NCBI GenBank assembly: GCA_030065095.1
Contig: JASJDP010000009.1
Span: 25,782-89,781 of the forward strand
Length of the DNA: 64,000 bases
From: Rhodobacter sp.
GTDB lineage: Bacteria > Pseudomonadota > Alphaproteobacteria > Rhodobacterales > Rhodobacteraceae
Reading direction: 5' to 3'
How positions within the stretch are numbered: the stretch's first letter is position 1; every line of letters starts with the position of its first letter. Positions 1 to 7,998 of this stretch are shown here, in pieces. The notes beneath the pieces were generated by a model. The model saw only the letters and a list, made by a program, of their open reading frames with translations, was not told the origin of the DNA and did no database searches. The translations under genes and the position numbers were made by a program.

Positions 1-1
1 C

Positions 2-187
2 GAGGTGCCGACCTTTACCGCCACGCGATCCTCGGTGCGTCAGGCTGGACGGCTGTGCGCCGATCGCCTGATCGATCTGGTCCAGAACCCGGGCCAACCG
101 GCGCGCAGGCACCTGCTGGAGGCCGAACTGACCGTGGGAGCCTCGACGGGGCCTGCCCCCGCGGGCGTCAACCGGGTCGTGACATAG
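2..187 (+). CDS. LacI-family transcriptional regulator, C-terminal end (partial)
   Basis: Only the last 61 codons are in the window; the reading frame is open to the left edge and stops at TAG 185-187. The residues resemble the C-terminal effector-binding domain of LacI/GalR regulators: a conserved RQAG turn, then a helix containing ADRLIDLV, then the closing strand LLEAELTVGAST typical of the family's last beta strand. The DNA-binding helix-turn-helix lies outside the window. It is followed on the same strand by a GH1 glycosidase and glucokinase, so it plausibly controls a glucoside-use operon; that role comes from context. Family call is fairly secure for so short a piece, ligand unknown. 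Confidence 0.72.
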   Translation, partial: EVPTFTATRSSVRQAGRLCADRLIDLVQNPGQPARRHLLEAELTVGASTGPAPAGVNRVVT

Positions 188-252
188 GCACTGGCCGACG
201 CCACGGGTTCGCCGTATAGGCAGCGATGTTAGCGATCACAGGAACCGCCGAA

Positions 253-1581
253 ATGGATTTCTCCCGCACCGATTTCCCGCCCGGTTTCCTGTTCGGAGCC
301 GCAACCTCGTCCTACCAGATCGAAGGCCACGGCGTCGGTGGCGCCGGATCGACCCATTGGGACGACTTCGCCGCCACGCCGGGCAATGTGGTGCGGGGCG
401 AAAGCGGCAGACGGGCCTGCGATCATTATCAACGCTACGAGGAAGACCTCGACCTTGCCGCCGCGATGGGCCTGGACGCCTACCGGTTTTCCACGTCCTG
501 GGCGCGGGTCCTGCCCGAGGGGCGGGGGACGCCCAACCCAGAGGGTCTCGATTTCTACGACAGGCTGGTCGACGCGATGCTGGCGCGCGGGTTGAAGCCC
601 TTTGCCACGCTCTACCATTGGGAATTGCCGTCGCCGCTGGCCGATCTGGGCGGCTGGCGCAACCGCGACATCGCCGGGTGGTTTGCGGATTTCACCGCGG
701 TGATCATGGAGCGTATCGGCGACCGGGTGCATGCCGCCGCCCCGATCAACGAGCCGTGGTGCGTGGCCTGGCTCAGTCATTTCCTGGGGCTGCACGCCCC
801 CGGGCTGCGCGACATCCGTGCCGCGGCGCGGGCGATGCACCACGTGGGCCTGGCGCACGGCCGCGCGATTCAGGCGATGCGGGCGATGGGCATGACCAAT
901 CTCGGCTGCGTCACCAACCACGAATTTGCCGCGCCGGTCGACGACACGGCCGAGGCCGCGGCCGCGGCCGAGCTCTACGACGGTATTTACAACCGCTGGT
1001 TCCTCGGCGGCATCCGCAACGGCGAATACCCCGCCGATGTGCTGGCGGGGCTCGGCCGGCACCTGCCCGAAGGTTGGCAGAACGACATGGCGACGATCTC
1101 CGAGCCGGTGGACTGGCTGGGGCTGAACTACTACACGCGCAAGCTGATCGCGCCGGGGCAAAGCGGGCTTTGGGGCGACCTGCGGGAACATGTCGGCGAC
1201 CTGCCGCAAACCACGATGGGATGGGAGATCTTCCCCGAGGGGCTTTATCATTTCCTGACCCGGGTGCAGGCGGACTATGCCCGCGGCCTGCCGATCTACG
1301 TTACCGAAAACGGCATGTCGGCCGATGCGCCCGTCCATGGCGCGCAACAGGCGGACCCCGATCGAATCGCCTATCTGGAAAGTCACCTCGGCCAGGTGCG
1401 CCGTGCCGTCGCCGAGGGCGCCGATGTGCGCGGCTACTTCATCTGGTCGCTGCTGGACAATTACGAATGGGCGCTGGGATACGACAAGCGCTTCGGTCTG
1501 ATCCATGTGGATTTCGAAACGCTGGAAAGAACGCCGAAAGCATCCTATGACGCCCTCAAATCCGCCCTGAGCCGCAGCTGA
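253..1581 (+). CDS. GH1 family beta-glucosidase
   Basis: Retaining glycoside hydrolase family 1, expected to release glucose from beta-glucosides in the cytoplasm (no signal peptide). The start at ATG 253 is preferred over ATG 226 because GH1 proteins typically begin just before the FPPGFLFGAATSSYQIEG block; this gives 442 residues, normal for the family. Both catalytic glutamates are visible: acid/base in INEPW (about residue 167) and nucleophile in VTENG (about 352). The substrate-binding HW dyad (LYHWELP) and C-terminal WSLLDNYEW block are intact. The next gene, glucokinase, starts 7 bp after the stop, so hydrolysis and phosphorylation of the released glucose are probably co-transcribed. 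The exact sugar (beta-glucoside versus beta-galactoside) cannot be read from the sequence. Confidence 0.93.
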   Translation: MDFSRTDFPPGFLFGAATSSYQIEGHGVGGAGSTHWDDFAATPGNVVRGESGRRACDHYQRYEEDLDLAAAMGLDAYRFSTSWARVLPEGRGTPNPEGLDFYDRLVDAMLARGLKPFATLYHWELPSPLADLGGWRNRDIAGWFADFTAVIMERIGDRVHAAAPINEPWCVAWLSHFLGLHAPGLRDIRAAARAMHHVGLAHGRAIQAMRAMGMTNLGCVTNHEFAAPVDDTAEAAAAAELYDGIYNRWFLGGIRNGEYPADVLAGLGRHLPEGWQNDMATISEPVDWLGLNYYTRKLIAPGQSGLWGDLREHVGDLPQTTMGWEIFPEGLYHFLTRVQADYARGLPIYVTENGMSADAPVHGAQQADPDRIAYLESHLGQVRRAVAEGADVRGYFIWSLLDNYEWALGYDKRFGLIHVDFETLERTPKASYDALKSALSRS

Positions 1582-1588
1582 GCCCGCC

Positions 1589-2560
1589 ATGCCCGCCCGC
1601 CCCGCCGATACCTATTCGCTGGTCGCCGATATCGGCGGCACGAACACGCGTGTGGCGCTGGCGGACGGGCTGACCCTGCTGCCAGAGACGGTGAAACGCT
1701 ATCGCAACAAGAACTATCCCGGGCTCGAGACCGTCCTGACCGAGTTTCTCGACAGCGAAGGCGGCGTCGACTGTTCGGGCGCCTGCGTCGCGGTGGCCGG
1801 ACCGGTCCGGGACGGCGTCGGCGAGCTGACCAATCTCGACTGGCGCATGGACAAGGACACGCTGGCGCGCGCCACCAGGGCCGAAACGGTCGCGATCCTG
1901 AACGATCTGCAGGCGCAGGGCCATGCGCTCGGCTACCTGAGCGCCGAAAACCTGCGAGTCGTCATTCCGACGCCCGACCACAGCCCGCAGGCGGTCAAGC
2001 TGGTGGTGGGCGTCGGAACCGGTTTCAACGCGGCGGCGGTCTACGAGGCCGGACAAGGCCGCCTTGTCACGCCGTCCGAGGCCGGGCATTCCACGATGCC
2101 GGTCCGGTCCGAGGCCGACCTGCGCCTGTCGCAATATGTCGAGACCTTTCACGGCATCCCGGGTGTCGAGGACGTGCTGTCCGGACGGGGGCTGGAACGC
2201 ATCTATCGCTGGCTGGCCAAGGAGGACGGCGAGACGGCCGAAAAGCTGGCCGCGGACATCATGGCCGCCGTGGCGGACGGCAGCGACCCGCGCGCAAGCG
2301 CCGCGGCCGAGGTCTTCGTGCGCCTTCTGGGGATCGTGACCGGTAACCTTGCGCTGATCTACCTGCCCTTCGGCGGGGTCTATCTGTCTGGGGGCGTGTC
2401 GCGCGCGTTTGCGCCCTACCTCGAAGCGCTGCGTTTTGACGACTGGTTCCGCGACAAGGGCCGTTTCGCGGGTTTCATGCAGAATTTCGGCGTTTCGGTG
2501 ATCGAGGACGATTTCGCCGCACTGACCGGCTGCGCAAGCCACCTCGCCGCGCTCGGCTGA
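1589..2560 (+). CDS. glk: Glucokinase
   Basis: ATP-dependent phosphorylation of glucose to glucose 6-phosphate. The 323-residue protein matches the bacterial Glk family (about 320 residues) rather than the shorter ROK type. The N-terminal phosphate-binding motif ADIGGTNTRVAL is at residues 13-24, and a second nucleotide-binding segment, GVGTGFNAA, sits mid-protein. The glycine-rich VYLSGGVSRAF motif lies near residue 265. The gene starts 7 bp after the beta-glucosidase stop, consistent with one transcript and with feeding intracellular glucose into the Entner-Doudoroff pathway. No terminator with a T-run was seen after it. Confidence 0.94.
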   Translation: MPARPADTYSLVADIGGTNTRVALADGLTLLPETVKRYRNKNYPGLETVLTEFLDSEGGVDCSGACVAVAGPVRDGVGELTNLDWRMDKDTLARATRAETVAILNDLQAQGHALGYLSAENLRVVIPTPDHSPQAVKLVVGVGTGFNAAAVYEAGQGRLVTPSEAGHSTMPVRSEADLRLSQYVETFHGIPGVEDVLSGRGLERIYRWLAKEDGETAEKLAADIMAAVADGSDPRASAAAEVFVRLLGIVTGNLALIYLPFGGVYLSGGVSRAFAPYLEALRFDDWFRDKGRFAGFMQNFGVSVIEDDFAALTGCASHLAALG

Positions 2561-3157
2561 TCGGTGCGGGCGCCTCGCGCCCTACCGCGATAAAGCAAAT
2601 GGCGACGTTCCCAAACAGGCACAGCATCCGGGATGCCGTTGGCAGGCAGCGTCCACAAAATAATGACTGCAATCGGCGCATCGGCAGTTTCCTGCCGACA
2701 GGTCCGGCGGCGGCGGGCTCTGCGGCGAACCGCCGGTGCGCACAGCCGGGCCGTGGCATGCAGGCGGTTTTCGGGCTGCGTCGCTCGACGGTCCGCAAGT
2801 CCGGGTATTCGGCCGCGCGGACATAATGGCGTCGAACGATCCCGCTAACCGAATAAACGCGTTCCGGACGGCATCCGTTCCGCCAGGATGGGCGCCCCGG
2901 CCCGCTCCCCAACGGCCATCGGTCGGAGACTGATTGGCTGGTCCGCATGCATCCCGCGGCCGCACGTCAAATAACCAGTTCCGGCGGCCAATTGCCGCGT
3001 CACTAATCATTTCAATAAATTACACCGCACGATCCTCGCACATTTTTGCCGCACGGCCCGAGCAACAGACTTGTGGCCCTAGACAAATTCGTTAGTTTGG
3101 ACCAAACGATAGGTCCGCCGGGGCGGGTTCGGCAGGTGACTGCCATGGAGGGACAGT
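2561..3157. other. Intergenic region upstream of the sphingoid/inositol lipid genes
   Basis: About 600 bases without a credible gene; short open frames on both strands have no recognisable product. The last 150 bases are AT-richer than the surroundings (for example around 3005-3050) and carry a palindrome at 3095-3107. This is therefore the likely promoter region of the operon beginning at 3158. No repeat or RNA gene was recognised. Confidence 0.6.
3095..3107. promoter_or_regulatory. Perfect 13-base palindrome (operator candidate)
   Basis: GTTTGGACCAAAC is a perfect inverted repeat of six bases about a central A, located 50 bases before the start codon of the SPT-like gene. Position and symmetry suit an operator for a dimeric regulator. 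The regulator is unknown and no second copy was noticed in the window. Confidence 0.4.
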
Positions 3158-4390
3158 ATGGGTTCAAATGCCAAGCCGGAGCGGCCCAGTTTTGCTGCAG
3201 TGGCGGAGCGGCGCTTCCGGCTGGCCGGTAAGTCGATCATCGAAAAAGGCCATCCCTACTTCGTCCCGGTCGACCGGCTGGAGCAGATGTATCGGTCCAA
3301 ACCCGACGGCTATGTCAGCCTGGCCCATTACGATTATCTCGGCCTTGCCCGGCACCCCGAGGTGCTGAAGGCGGCGACCGACGCGCTCGACGAATTCGGA
3401 TCCGGCGCGGGTGCGTCCCGCCTCGTCGGCGGCGAACGCAGCACGCACCGGTCGCTCGAGCGGGAACTGGCCGAATTCTTCGGCTGCGGCGACGTGCTGG
3501 CGATGATCTCGGGCTACCTGACCAATGTCTCGCTGATCAACCATTTGCTGGGCCCCCGCGACCTGGTGCTGATCGACGAGCTGGCCCATAATTCCATCGT
3601 GATCGGCGCCAAGTCCGGCAAGATGGAATGCCAGACCTTCGCCCACAACGATCTCGACGATCTCGAACGCCGCCTCGAAGAGGCGCGCGGCGACTACCGT
3701 CACGTTCTGATCGTCGTCGAGGGCCTTTATTCCATGGATGGCGACATCCCCGACCTGCCGCGTCTGGTCGAGATGAAAGAGCGTCACGACGCCTGGCTGC
3801 TGGTCGACGAGGCGCATTCCTTCGGCGTGCTCGGCCGGACAGGCCGGGGCATCACCGAGCATTTCGGCATCGATCCGTCGCGCATCGAGCTGAGCGTCGG
3901 GACCCTGTCCAAGTCGTTCGTGTCGTCCGGCGGGTTCATCTGTGCCTCCGAAGACGTGATCGCCTGGCTGCGCTTCACGCTGCCCGGCTTCGTTTATTCG
4001 GTGGGTCTTGCGCCGTCCACCGTGGCCAGCGCCCGCGCTGCCCTGAATGTGCTGAAGACCGACCCCGAACGCGTCGCGCGGCTGAAGCGCAAGTCGCGGC
4101 TGTTCTGCGACAGCGCCCGCGCCGCGGGGCTGAACCCGGGCGAATCCATCGGCGAAGCCGTGGTCCCGCTGTTTTTCGACAGTCCGGAACAGACGATGAT
4201 GGTCAGCCAGGTGCTGCTGGAACACGGCATCTATGCTCCGCCGATCGTGCAGGTCGGCGTGCCCAAGGACCAGCCGCGGATCCGCTTTTTCTTTTCGGCG
4301 GAACATCGCGACGAGGACATCCTGCGCGCGGTCGATGTTGCCGCCGCCGCCGTACATGATAATCTTCCCGTTCAGATGGCGTCTTCCTGA
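3158..4390 (+). CDS. Serine palmitoyltransferase-like alpha-oxoamine synthase
   Basis: PLP-dependent alpha-oxoamine synthase (the family of serine palmitoyltransferase, KBL, AONS and CqsA): condenses an amino acid with an acyl thioester and releases CO2. The 410-residue length is normal. Visible motifs are YDYLGL near the N-terminus, the cofactor-stacking His144 (ELAHNS), Asp217 and His220 in VDEAH, and the Schiff-base Lys252 in GTLSKSF. The start ATG 3158 has a good GAGGGA ribosome site. A downstream 3-ketosphinganine-reductase-like gene points to serine palmitoyltransferase rather than biotin (BioF) or threonine (Kbl) metabolism, since no bio or tdh gene is near. Substrate specificity is inferred from context; family membership is firm. 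First gene of a tight same-strand series. Confidence 0.85.
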   Translation: MGSNAKPERPSFAAVAERRFRLAGKSIIEKGHPYFVPVDRLEQMYRSKPDGYVSLAHYDYLGLARHPEVLKAATDALDEFGSGAGASRLVGGERSTHRSLERELAEFFGCGDVLAMISGYLTNVSLINHLLGPRDLVLIDELAHNSIVIGAKSGKMECQTFAHNDLDDLERRLEEARGDYRHVLIVVEGLYSMDGDIPDLPRLVEMKERHDAWLLVDEAHSFGVLGRTGRGITEHFGIDPSRIELSVGTLSKSFVSSGGFICASEDVIAWLRFTLPGFVYSVGLAPSTVASARAALNVLKTDPERVARLKRKSRLFCDSARAAGLNPGESIGEAVVPLFFDSPEQTMMVSQVLLEHGIYAPPIVQVGVPKDQPRIRFFFSAEHRDEDILRAVDVAAAAVHDNLPVQMASS

Positions 4391-4411
4391 ACGAAAGGCT
4401 TCGCCCGAACC

Positions 4412-5017
4412 ATGGTCCTCTCCCGCCGCGCATTGATCGGCGGTGCTTTGGCGCTGTCGGTTGCCGCCCCGGTTCACGCCGCGCGCCTGACCAGCGTCAA
4501 AGTGACCGAAAGCGCCCGCCTGCCGCTGATCCGGCCGAAATGGCCGGTTCCGAACGAACCGCATCAGCTGTTCTTCATTCAGCGCTCGACCAACTCCAAT
4601 ACCGTGGTCTATACCGCGCGGTTTGACCGGGACGGCAGGCTCAATGCCAAGACGCCCGCGCAGGTCTACTGGCGCCGCTACAATACATCGGGCGAACGCA
4701 TGGCGCTGCGCGGGTTCGAACGCCGCTTTGCCTATGGCATGCGCATCCGTCCGCAGGACACCCCGGGCGAGTGGGTGGTCAACGCGGTCGCCGCGCCGAT
4801 GTTCCCGATGCTTCTGCGCCAGGCCGCACCTTACAGGGCCGAGGTCTTCACCACGATCGGCGGACGCAAGGTTCATCCGGTCTATGGGTTCGTCAGCGTG
4901 GACGAAAGCGGTTTCCTGCCGCGCGTCACCGCCTTTTCCTTTCACGGGATCGATCCGAATTCCGGGCGCGCGGTCAGCGAATTGTTCAGCGTCAGCGACG
5001 GCGAATTCCGGCAATAA
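4412..5017 (+). CDS. DUF4833-like exported protein, probable Tat substrate
   Basis: A 201-residue protein starting 21 bp after the SPT-like gene. The N-terminus (SRRALIGG, then a hydrophobic stretch ending VAAPVHA) reads as a twin-arginine signal peptide, so the mature domain probably folds before export to the periplasm. The core, with FFIQRSTNSNTVVY and then a VYWRRYNTSGE segment, resembles DUF4833 from memory of that family; function unknown. There are no obvious catalytic triads or metal motifs. Its position between the SPT-like and inositol-phosphate synthase genes suggests a role in handling or remodelling the lipid product outside the inner membrane, which is inference. Confidence 0.7.
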   Translation: MVLSRRALIGGALALSVAAPVHAARLTSVKVTESARLPLIRPKWPVPNEPHQLFFIQRSTNSNTVVYTARFDRDGRLNAKTPAQVYWRRYNTSGERMALRGFERRFAYGMRIRPQDTPGEWVVNAVAAPMFPMLLRQAAPYRAEVFTTIGGRKVHPVYGFVSVDESGFLPRVTAFSFHGIDPNSGRAVSELFSVSDGEFRQ

Positions 5018-5083
5018 CGCTCTGGCGCATCGCGCGTGCGCATGCCAAAAGCGCCGGAACGAGAATACGAGATCGAGGGATCC

Positions 5084-6196
5084 ATGGGCACACCCACAGG
5101 CGGGCGTATCCGTACGGCCATCGCCGGCGTCGGCAATTGTGCCAGTTCGCTGGTTCAGGCGATTTCCTACTGCACCGCCAAGGGCCCGGATGCGGTTGGC
5201 GTCAGCTTTCCCGAGCTTGGCGGCTTGCGTCCCGAGGATATCGAAATCGTCGCGGGTTTCGACGTCGATGGGCGCAAGGTTGGAAAGCCGGTCGGCGAGG
5301 CGGTTCTGGCCGCGCCGAACTGCACCGAAGTCTTCTGGGACAGGCTTTCGGATCAGACGGCGCAGGTCCGCCGTGGCCCCGACCTGGACGGCGTTTCGGC
5401 CTTCATGCGGAACCAGCCGCCCGAGATCAGCTTTGTTCCGTCCGACGCCCCTGCCCTGACGCGGGATGAGATCGTCGAGACGCTGACAGCCGCCGAGACG
5501 GAAGTCATGATCATCTTCCTCCCGGTAGGCTCGCAGCAGGCGGTGGAATTCTATGCCGACTGCGCATTGGCCGCGGGCTGCAGCGTCGTGAACGGCATTC
5601 CGGTCTTCCTTGCCTCGAACCCCGCCTGGGCAAAACGGTTCAAGGAGGCCGGGCTGCCGATTCTCGGCGACGATTTCAAGGCCCAGTTCGGCGCAACCGT
5701 GGTCCATCGCACCCTGGCCCATCTTGCGGACATGCGCGGCGTCAAGATCGACCGCACCTATCAGCTGAATGTCGGCGGCAACACCGATTTCATGAACATG
5801 ATGGACATGGACCGGCTGGCGACCAAACGCGAATCGAAGACCGAGGCGGTCCAGACCGCGATGGACACCCGCCTGGCCGAAGGCAACATCCGGATCGGCC
5901 CGTCGGACTATGTCCCCTGGCTGCAGGACCGCAAGGTGGCCTATGTCCGGCTGGAGGGTCAGCTTTTGGGCGGTGCGAAGACCAGCGTCGAGATGCGGCT
6001 CGAGGTCGAGGACAGTCCGAACGCCGCAGCCATGGCGATCACCGCGATTCGCTGTGCCCGGATTGCGCGTCAGCGCGGCCTTGCCGGACCCATCGAGGAT
6101 GCCAGCGCGTTCCTCTTCAAGCACCCGCCGGTGCAGTATGACGACCCCGAGGCCCATGACCGCCTGCTGGCCTTCGCGGGGCATGGTCCGGCGTGA
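5084..6196 (+). CDS. ino1: myo-Inositol-1(3)-phosphate synthase
   Basis: Converts glucose 6-phosphate to 1D-myo-inositol 3-phosphate with bound NAD. The 370-residue protein matches the short prokaryotic form (actinobacterial Ino1 type) rather than the roughly 500-residue eukaryotic form. Family hallmarks include the N-terminal dinucleotide-binding AIAGVGNCASSLVQ, the FDVDGRKVGKP segment, and the central LNVGGNTDFMNM motif. Start ATG 5084 follows a clear CGAGGGA ribosome site; an upstream in-frame ATG at 5042 would add an unconserved tail. The stop overlaps the GTG start of the next gene (GTGA). Inositol-phosphate synthase is uncommon in Alphaproteobacteria, and its location among lipid genes suggests an inositol head group rather than osmolyte or mycothiol-type metabolism. 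Confidence 0.93.
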   Translation: MGTPTGGRIRTAIAGVGNCASSLVQAISYCTAKGPDAVGVSFPELGGLRPEDIEIVAGFDVDGRKVGKPVGEAVLAAPNCTEVFWDRLSDQTAQVRRGPDLDGVSAFMRNQPPEISFVPSDAPALTRDEIVETLTAAETEVMIIFLPVGSQQAVEFYADCALAAGCSVVNGIPVFLASNPAWAKRFKEAGLPILGDDFKAQFGATVVHRTLAHLADMRGVKIDRTYQLNVGGNTDFMNMMDMDRLATKRESKTEAVQTAMDTRLAEGNIRIGPSDYVPWLQDRKVAYVRLEGQLLGGAKTSVEMRLEVEDSPNAAAMAITAIRCARIARQRGLAGPIEDASAFLFKHPPVQYDDPEAHDRLLAFAGHGPA

Positions 6197-6990
6197 CGGC
6201 AAGGGCCCCGGCCTTCATCACGGGCGGCTCCAGCGGCATCGGGCTGGAGCTTGCCCGGCAGCTTGCCGGCCGCGGACATCCCGTTGCGATTTTCGCGCGC
6301 GATGCCAACAGGCTGGACGCTGCAGCTAAAGTGCTTGAGCGCGAATCGCCCGGCGTCCGGATCGCGACTTTCGCCGTCGATGTCGGCAACCGCGACGCCT
6401 GCCGCGCGGCCGTGGAACGGGCCATTGCCGATCTTGGTCCTCCGGGCTGGGCCATCGCCAATGCCGGGATCGCCCAGCCGGGCGCGTTCCTGGACCAGGA
6501 TCTCGATCTTCACCTCGACCACATGCGCGTCAACTACTTGGGCGCGCTTCATTTCGCCAAGGGCTGCGTCCCCGCCATGCAGGCGGGAAGCAAGCTGGTC
6601 TTCGTCGCCTCCGGTGCGGCTTTCTTTGGCATTTATGGCTATGGCGCCTATGCACCGTCGAAATTTGCCATGCGCGGACTGGCAGAGGTGCTGCGGGTCG
6701 AGCTTGCGCCAAGGGGCGTCGGCGTCACGCTCGCCTACCCGCCCGACACTGACACGGCGATGCTGGCCTTTGAAGAACGGTTCAAGCCGGAGGCCACCAA
6801 GGAGATCACCAAGGGCGGAGGTCTTTGGAAGCCGGCGGACGTGGCCCGCCTGATCCTGCGCCGCGCGGATCGGGGCCGGTTTGCGGCCGCGCCCGGTTTT
6901 CAGATGCAGGCGCTTTTGATGCTGCACAGCCTGCTCGCCCCCGCCCTGCGCGCCTGGCAGGGCTGGGTGGTGCGCCGCAAGGGCGGCTGA
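6193..6990 (+). CDS. SDR oxidoreductase resembling 3-ketosphinganine reductase (KDSR)
   Basis: Short-chain dehydrogenase, 265 residues, translated from GTG 6193 overlapping the preceding stop. It shows the cofactor loop GGSSGIG (11-17), the NAG motif (90-92) and the catalytic Ser140, Tyr153 and Lys157 (YAPSK). The segment YPPDTDTAM at 182-190 matches the YPPDTDT motif I know from eukaryotic 3-ketodihydrosphingosine reductases, which ordinary SDRs lack. A hydrophobic C-terminal stretch (about 236-256) ending in basic residues could anchor it to the membrane, as in KDSR. Together with the SPT-like gene this gives the first two steps to sphinganine. The specific substrate is inferred from that motif and context. 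Confidence 0.83.
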   Translation: MTARAPAFITGGSSGIGLELARQLAGRGHPVAIFARDANRLDAAAKVLERESPGVRIATFAVDVGNRDACRAAVERAIADLGPPGWAIANAGIAQPGAFLDQDLDLHLDHMRVNYLGALHFAKGCVPAMQAGSKLVFVASGAAFFGIYGYGAYAPSKFAMRGLAEVLRVELAPRGVGVTLAYPPDTDTAMLAFEERFKPEATKEITKGGGLWKPADVARLILRRADRGRFAAAPGFQMQALLMLHSLLAPALRAWQGWVVRRKGG

Positions 6991-6992
6991 CG

Positions 6993-7895
6993 ATGGCACT
7001 GGATATCGACACGATCGCGCTGACCTGCCTGGTGCTGCTTGGCGTCGGCTATGTCGCCGTTCTGGGGCTGCTGCCGTTTCGGCGGTATGCCCCCGCGGCG
7101 AAGGAGACGCTGCCGATCCTGCATGCCGAGGCCGTCATCGTGATCGCCGCGGTCGGCGCGGTCTGGGTGGGGGGCTGGGTTCTGACCCTGTGCCTGATCG
7201 CGCTGACGCTGCGCATCGGGTTCGAGGCGGCCTTTGTTGCCCTCGCGCGCAGGGGCGCCCGCCTGCGGGTGGTCCTTCCGGCGGGCGCCGCGCTTGCCGC
7301 GGCGGTGCTGCTGGGCGCCACACAGCCCCTGGAAGCCTTGATCTGGCCCTCTCTGGCGGCCCTGGCGCTTTGCGGGCTCCTCGTCTGGCTAAGAATTCCC
7401 AATCCGATCAGCTACCTCGGCGTTTCGCTGCTTTTGGCCGCGTTCCCCGGCATTCCGCTGATGATCTTCGTCGCCGCCGGAAACCAGGATCTCGGCGTCT
7501 GGCTTCTGGCCGCGTTCTTCCTGGTCGAGACCTTCGACAGCTACGCCCTGCTCGGCGGCAAGCTCTTTGGACGGACCAAGGCGTTTCCCCTCCTCAGCCC
7601 GCGCAAGACCGTCGAGGGGCTGGCGGCGGGCGCAGTGATGCTGATGCTGACCGCCGCCCTTGTCGGAAAGCTGCTGTTCGATGCGCCGGTACCGGCCTCG
7701 GCGGGGCTGGCGCTGTGCGTGGGCGTCCTGGCCGTGGCCGGAGACCTCGCGGCCTCGCGGCTCAAACGCCTCAGCGGGATCAAGGATTATCCCCCGGTGA
7801 TCCGCAATCAGGGCGGCCTTCTGGATATCACCGACGCTTGGATCGCAGCGGGCGCGGGACTTGCCGTCTTTGCGGTTCTGTCCGGGCTCGCCTAA
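6993..7895 (+). CDS. CdsA-like phosphatidate cytidylyltransferase family protein with altered signature
   Basis: A 300-residue integral membrane protein starting 2 bp after the SDR stop; several hydrophobic helices cover most of its length. The segment DSYALLGGKLFGRTKAF at 182-198, continuing to SPRKTVEG, is typical of CDP-diglyceride synthases. The C-terminal signature (S255 to D281) keeps SRLKRLSGIKD, but the usual HGGxxDRxD is here QGGLLDITD: His to Gln and Arg to Ile. CdsA makes CDP-diacylglycerol from phosphatidate and CTP. With these changes the protein may accept another lipid phosphate (for example a sphingoid or ceramide phosphate) or be impaired. The chromosome presumably also carries a housekeeping cdsA elsewhere. 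An upstream in-frame ATG at 6825 was rejected because it lies inside the SDR gene. Confidence 0.82.
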   Translation: MALDIDTIALTCLVLLGVGYVAVLGLLPFRRYAPAAKETLPILHAEAVIVIAAVGAVWVGGWVLTLCLIALTLRIGFEAAFVALARRGARLRVVLPAGAALAAAVLLGATQPLEALIWPSLAALALCGLLVWLRIPNPISYLGVSLLLAAFPGIPLMIFVAAGNQDLGVWLLAAFFLVETFDSYALLGGKLFGRTKAFPLLSPRKTVEGLAAGAVMLMLTAALVGKLLFDAPVPASAGLALCVGVLAVAGDLAASRLKRLSGIKDYPPVIRNQGGLLDITDAWIAAGAGLAVFAVLSGLA

Positions 7896-7998
7896 GGTAG
7901 CAGACCGCTGAAACCTGTTTGAAAATGGCGCGCGTCCACCGCACACTCGGCCTTGTGACACACACCCGACATGCCCGCGCCCGGGGCGCATCCGGTCG

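Noticed and set aside
229..1590. Minus-strand frame of about 450 codons opposite the beta-glucosidase
   Set aside because: Antisense of a clearly identified GH1 gene; no family motif.
3164..6202. Very long minus-strand open frame (about 1000 codons) opposite the SPT-like, DUF4833-like and inositol-phosphate synthase genes
   Set aside because: It is a shadow frame caused by high GC; its translation has no recognisable domain and is rich in His, Arg and Gly as expected for antisense. The plus-strand genes are unmistakable.
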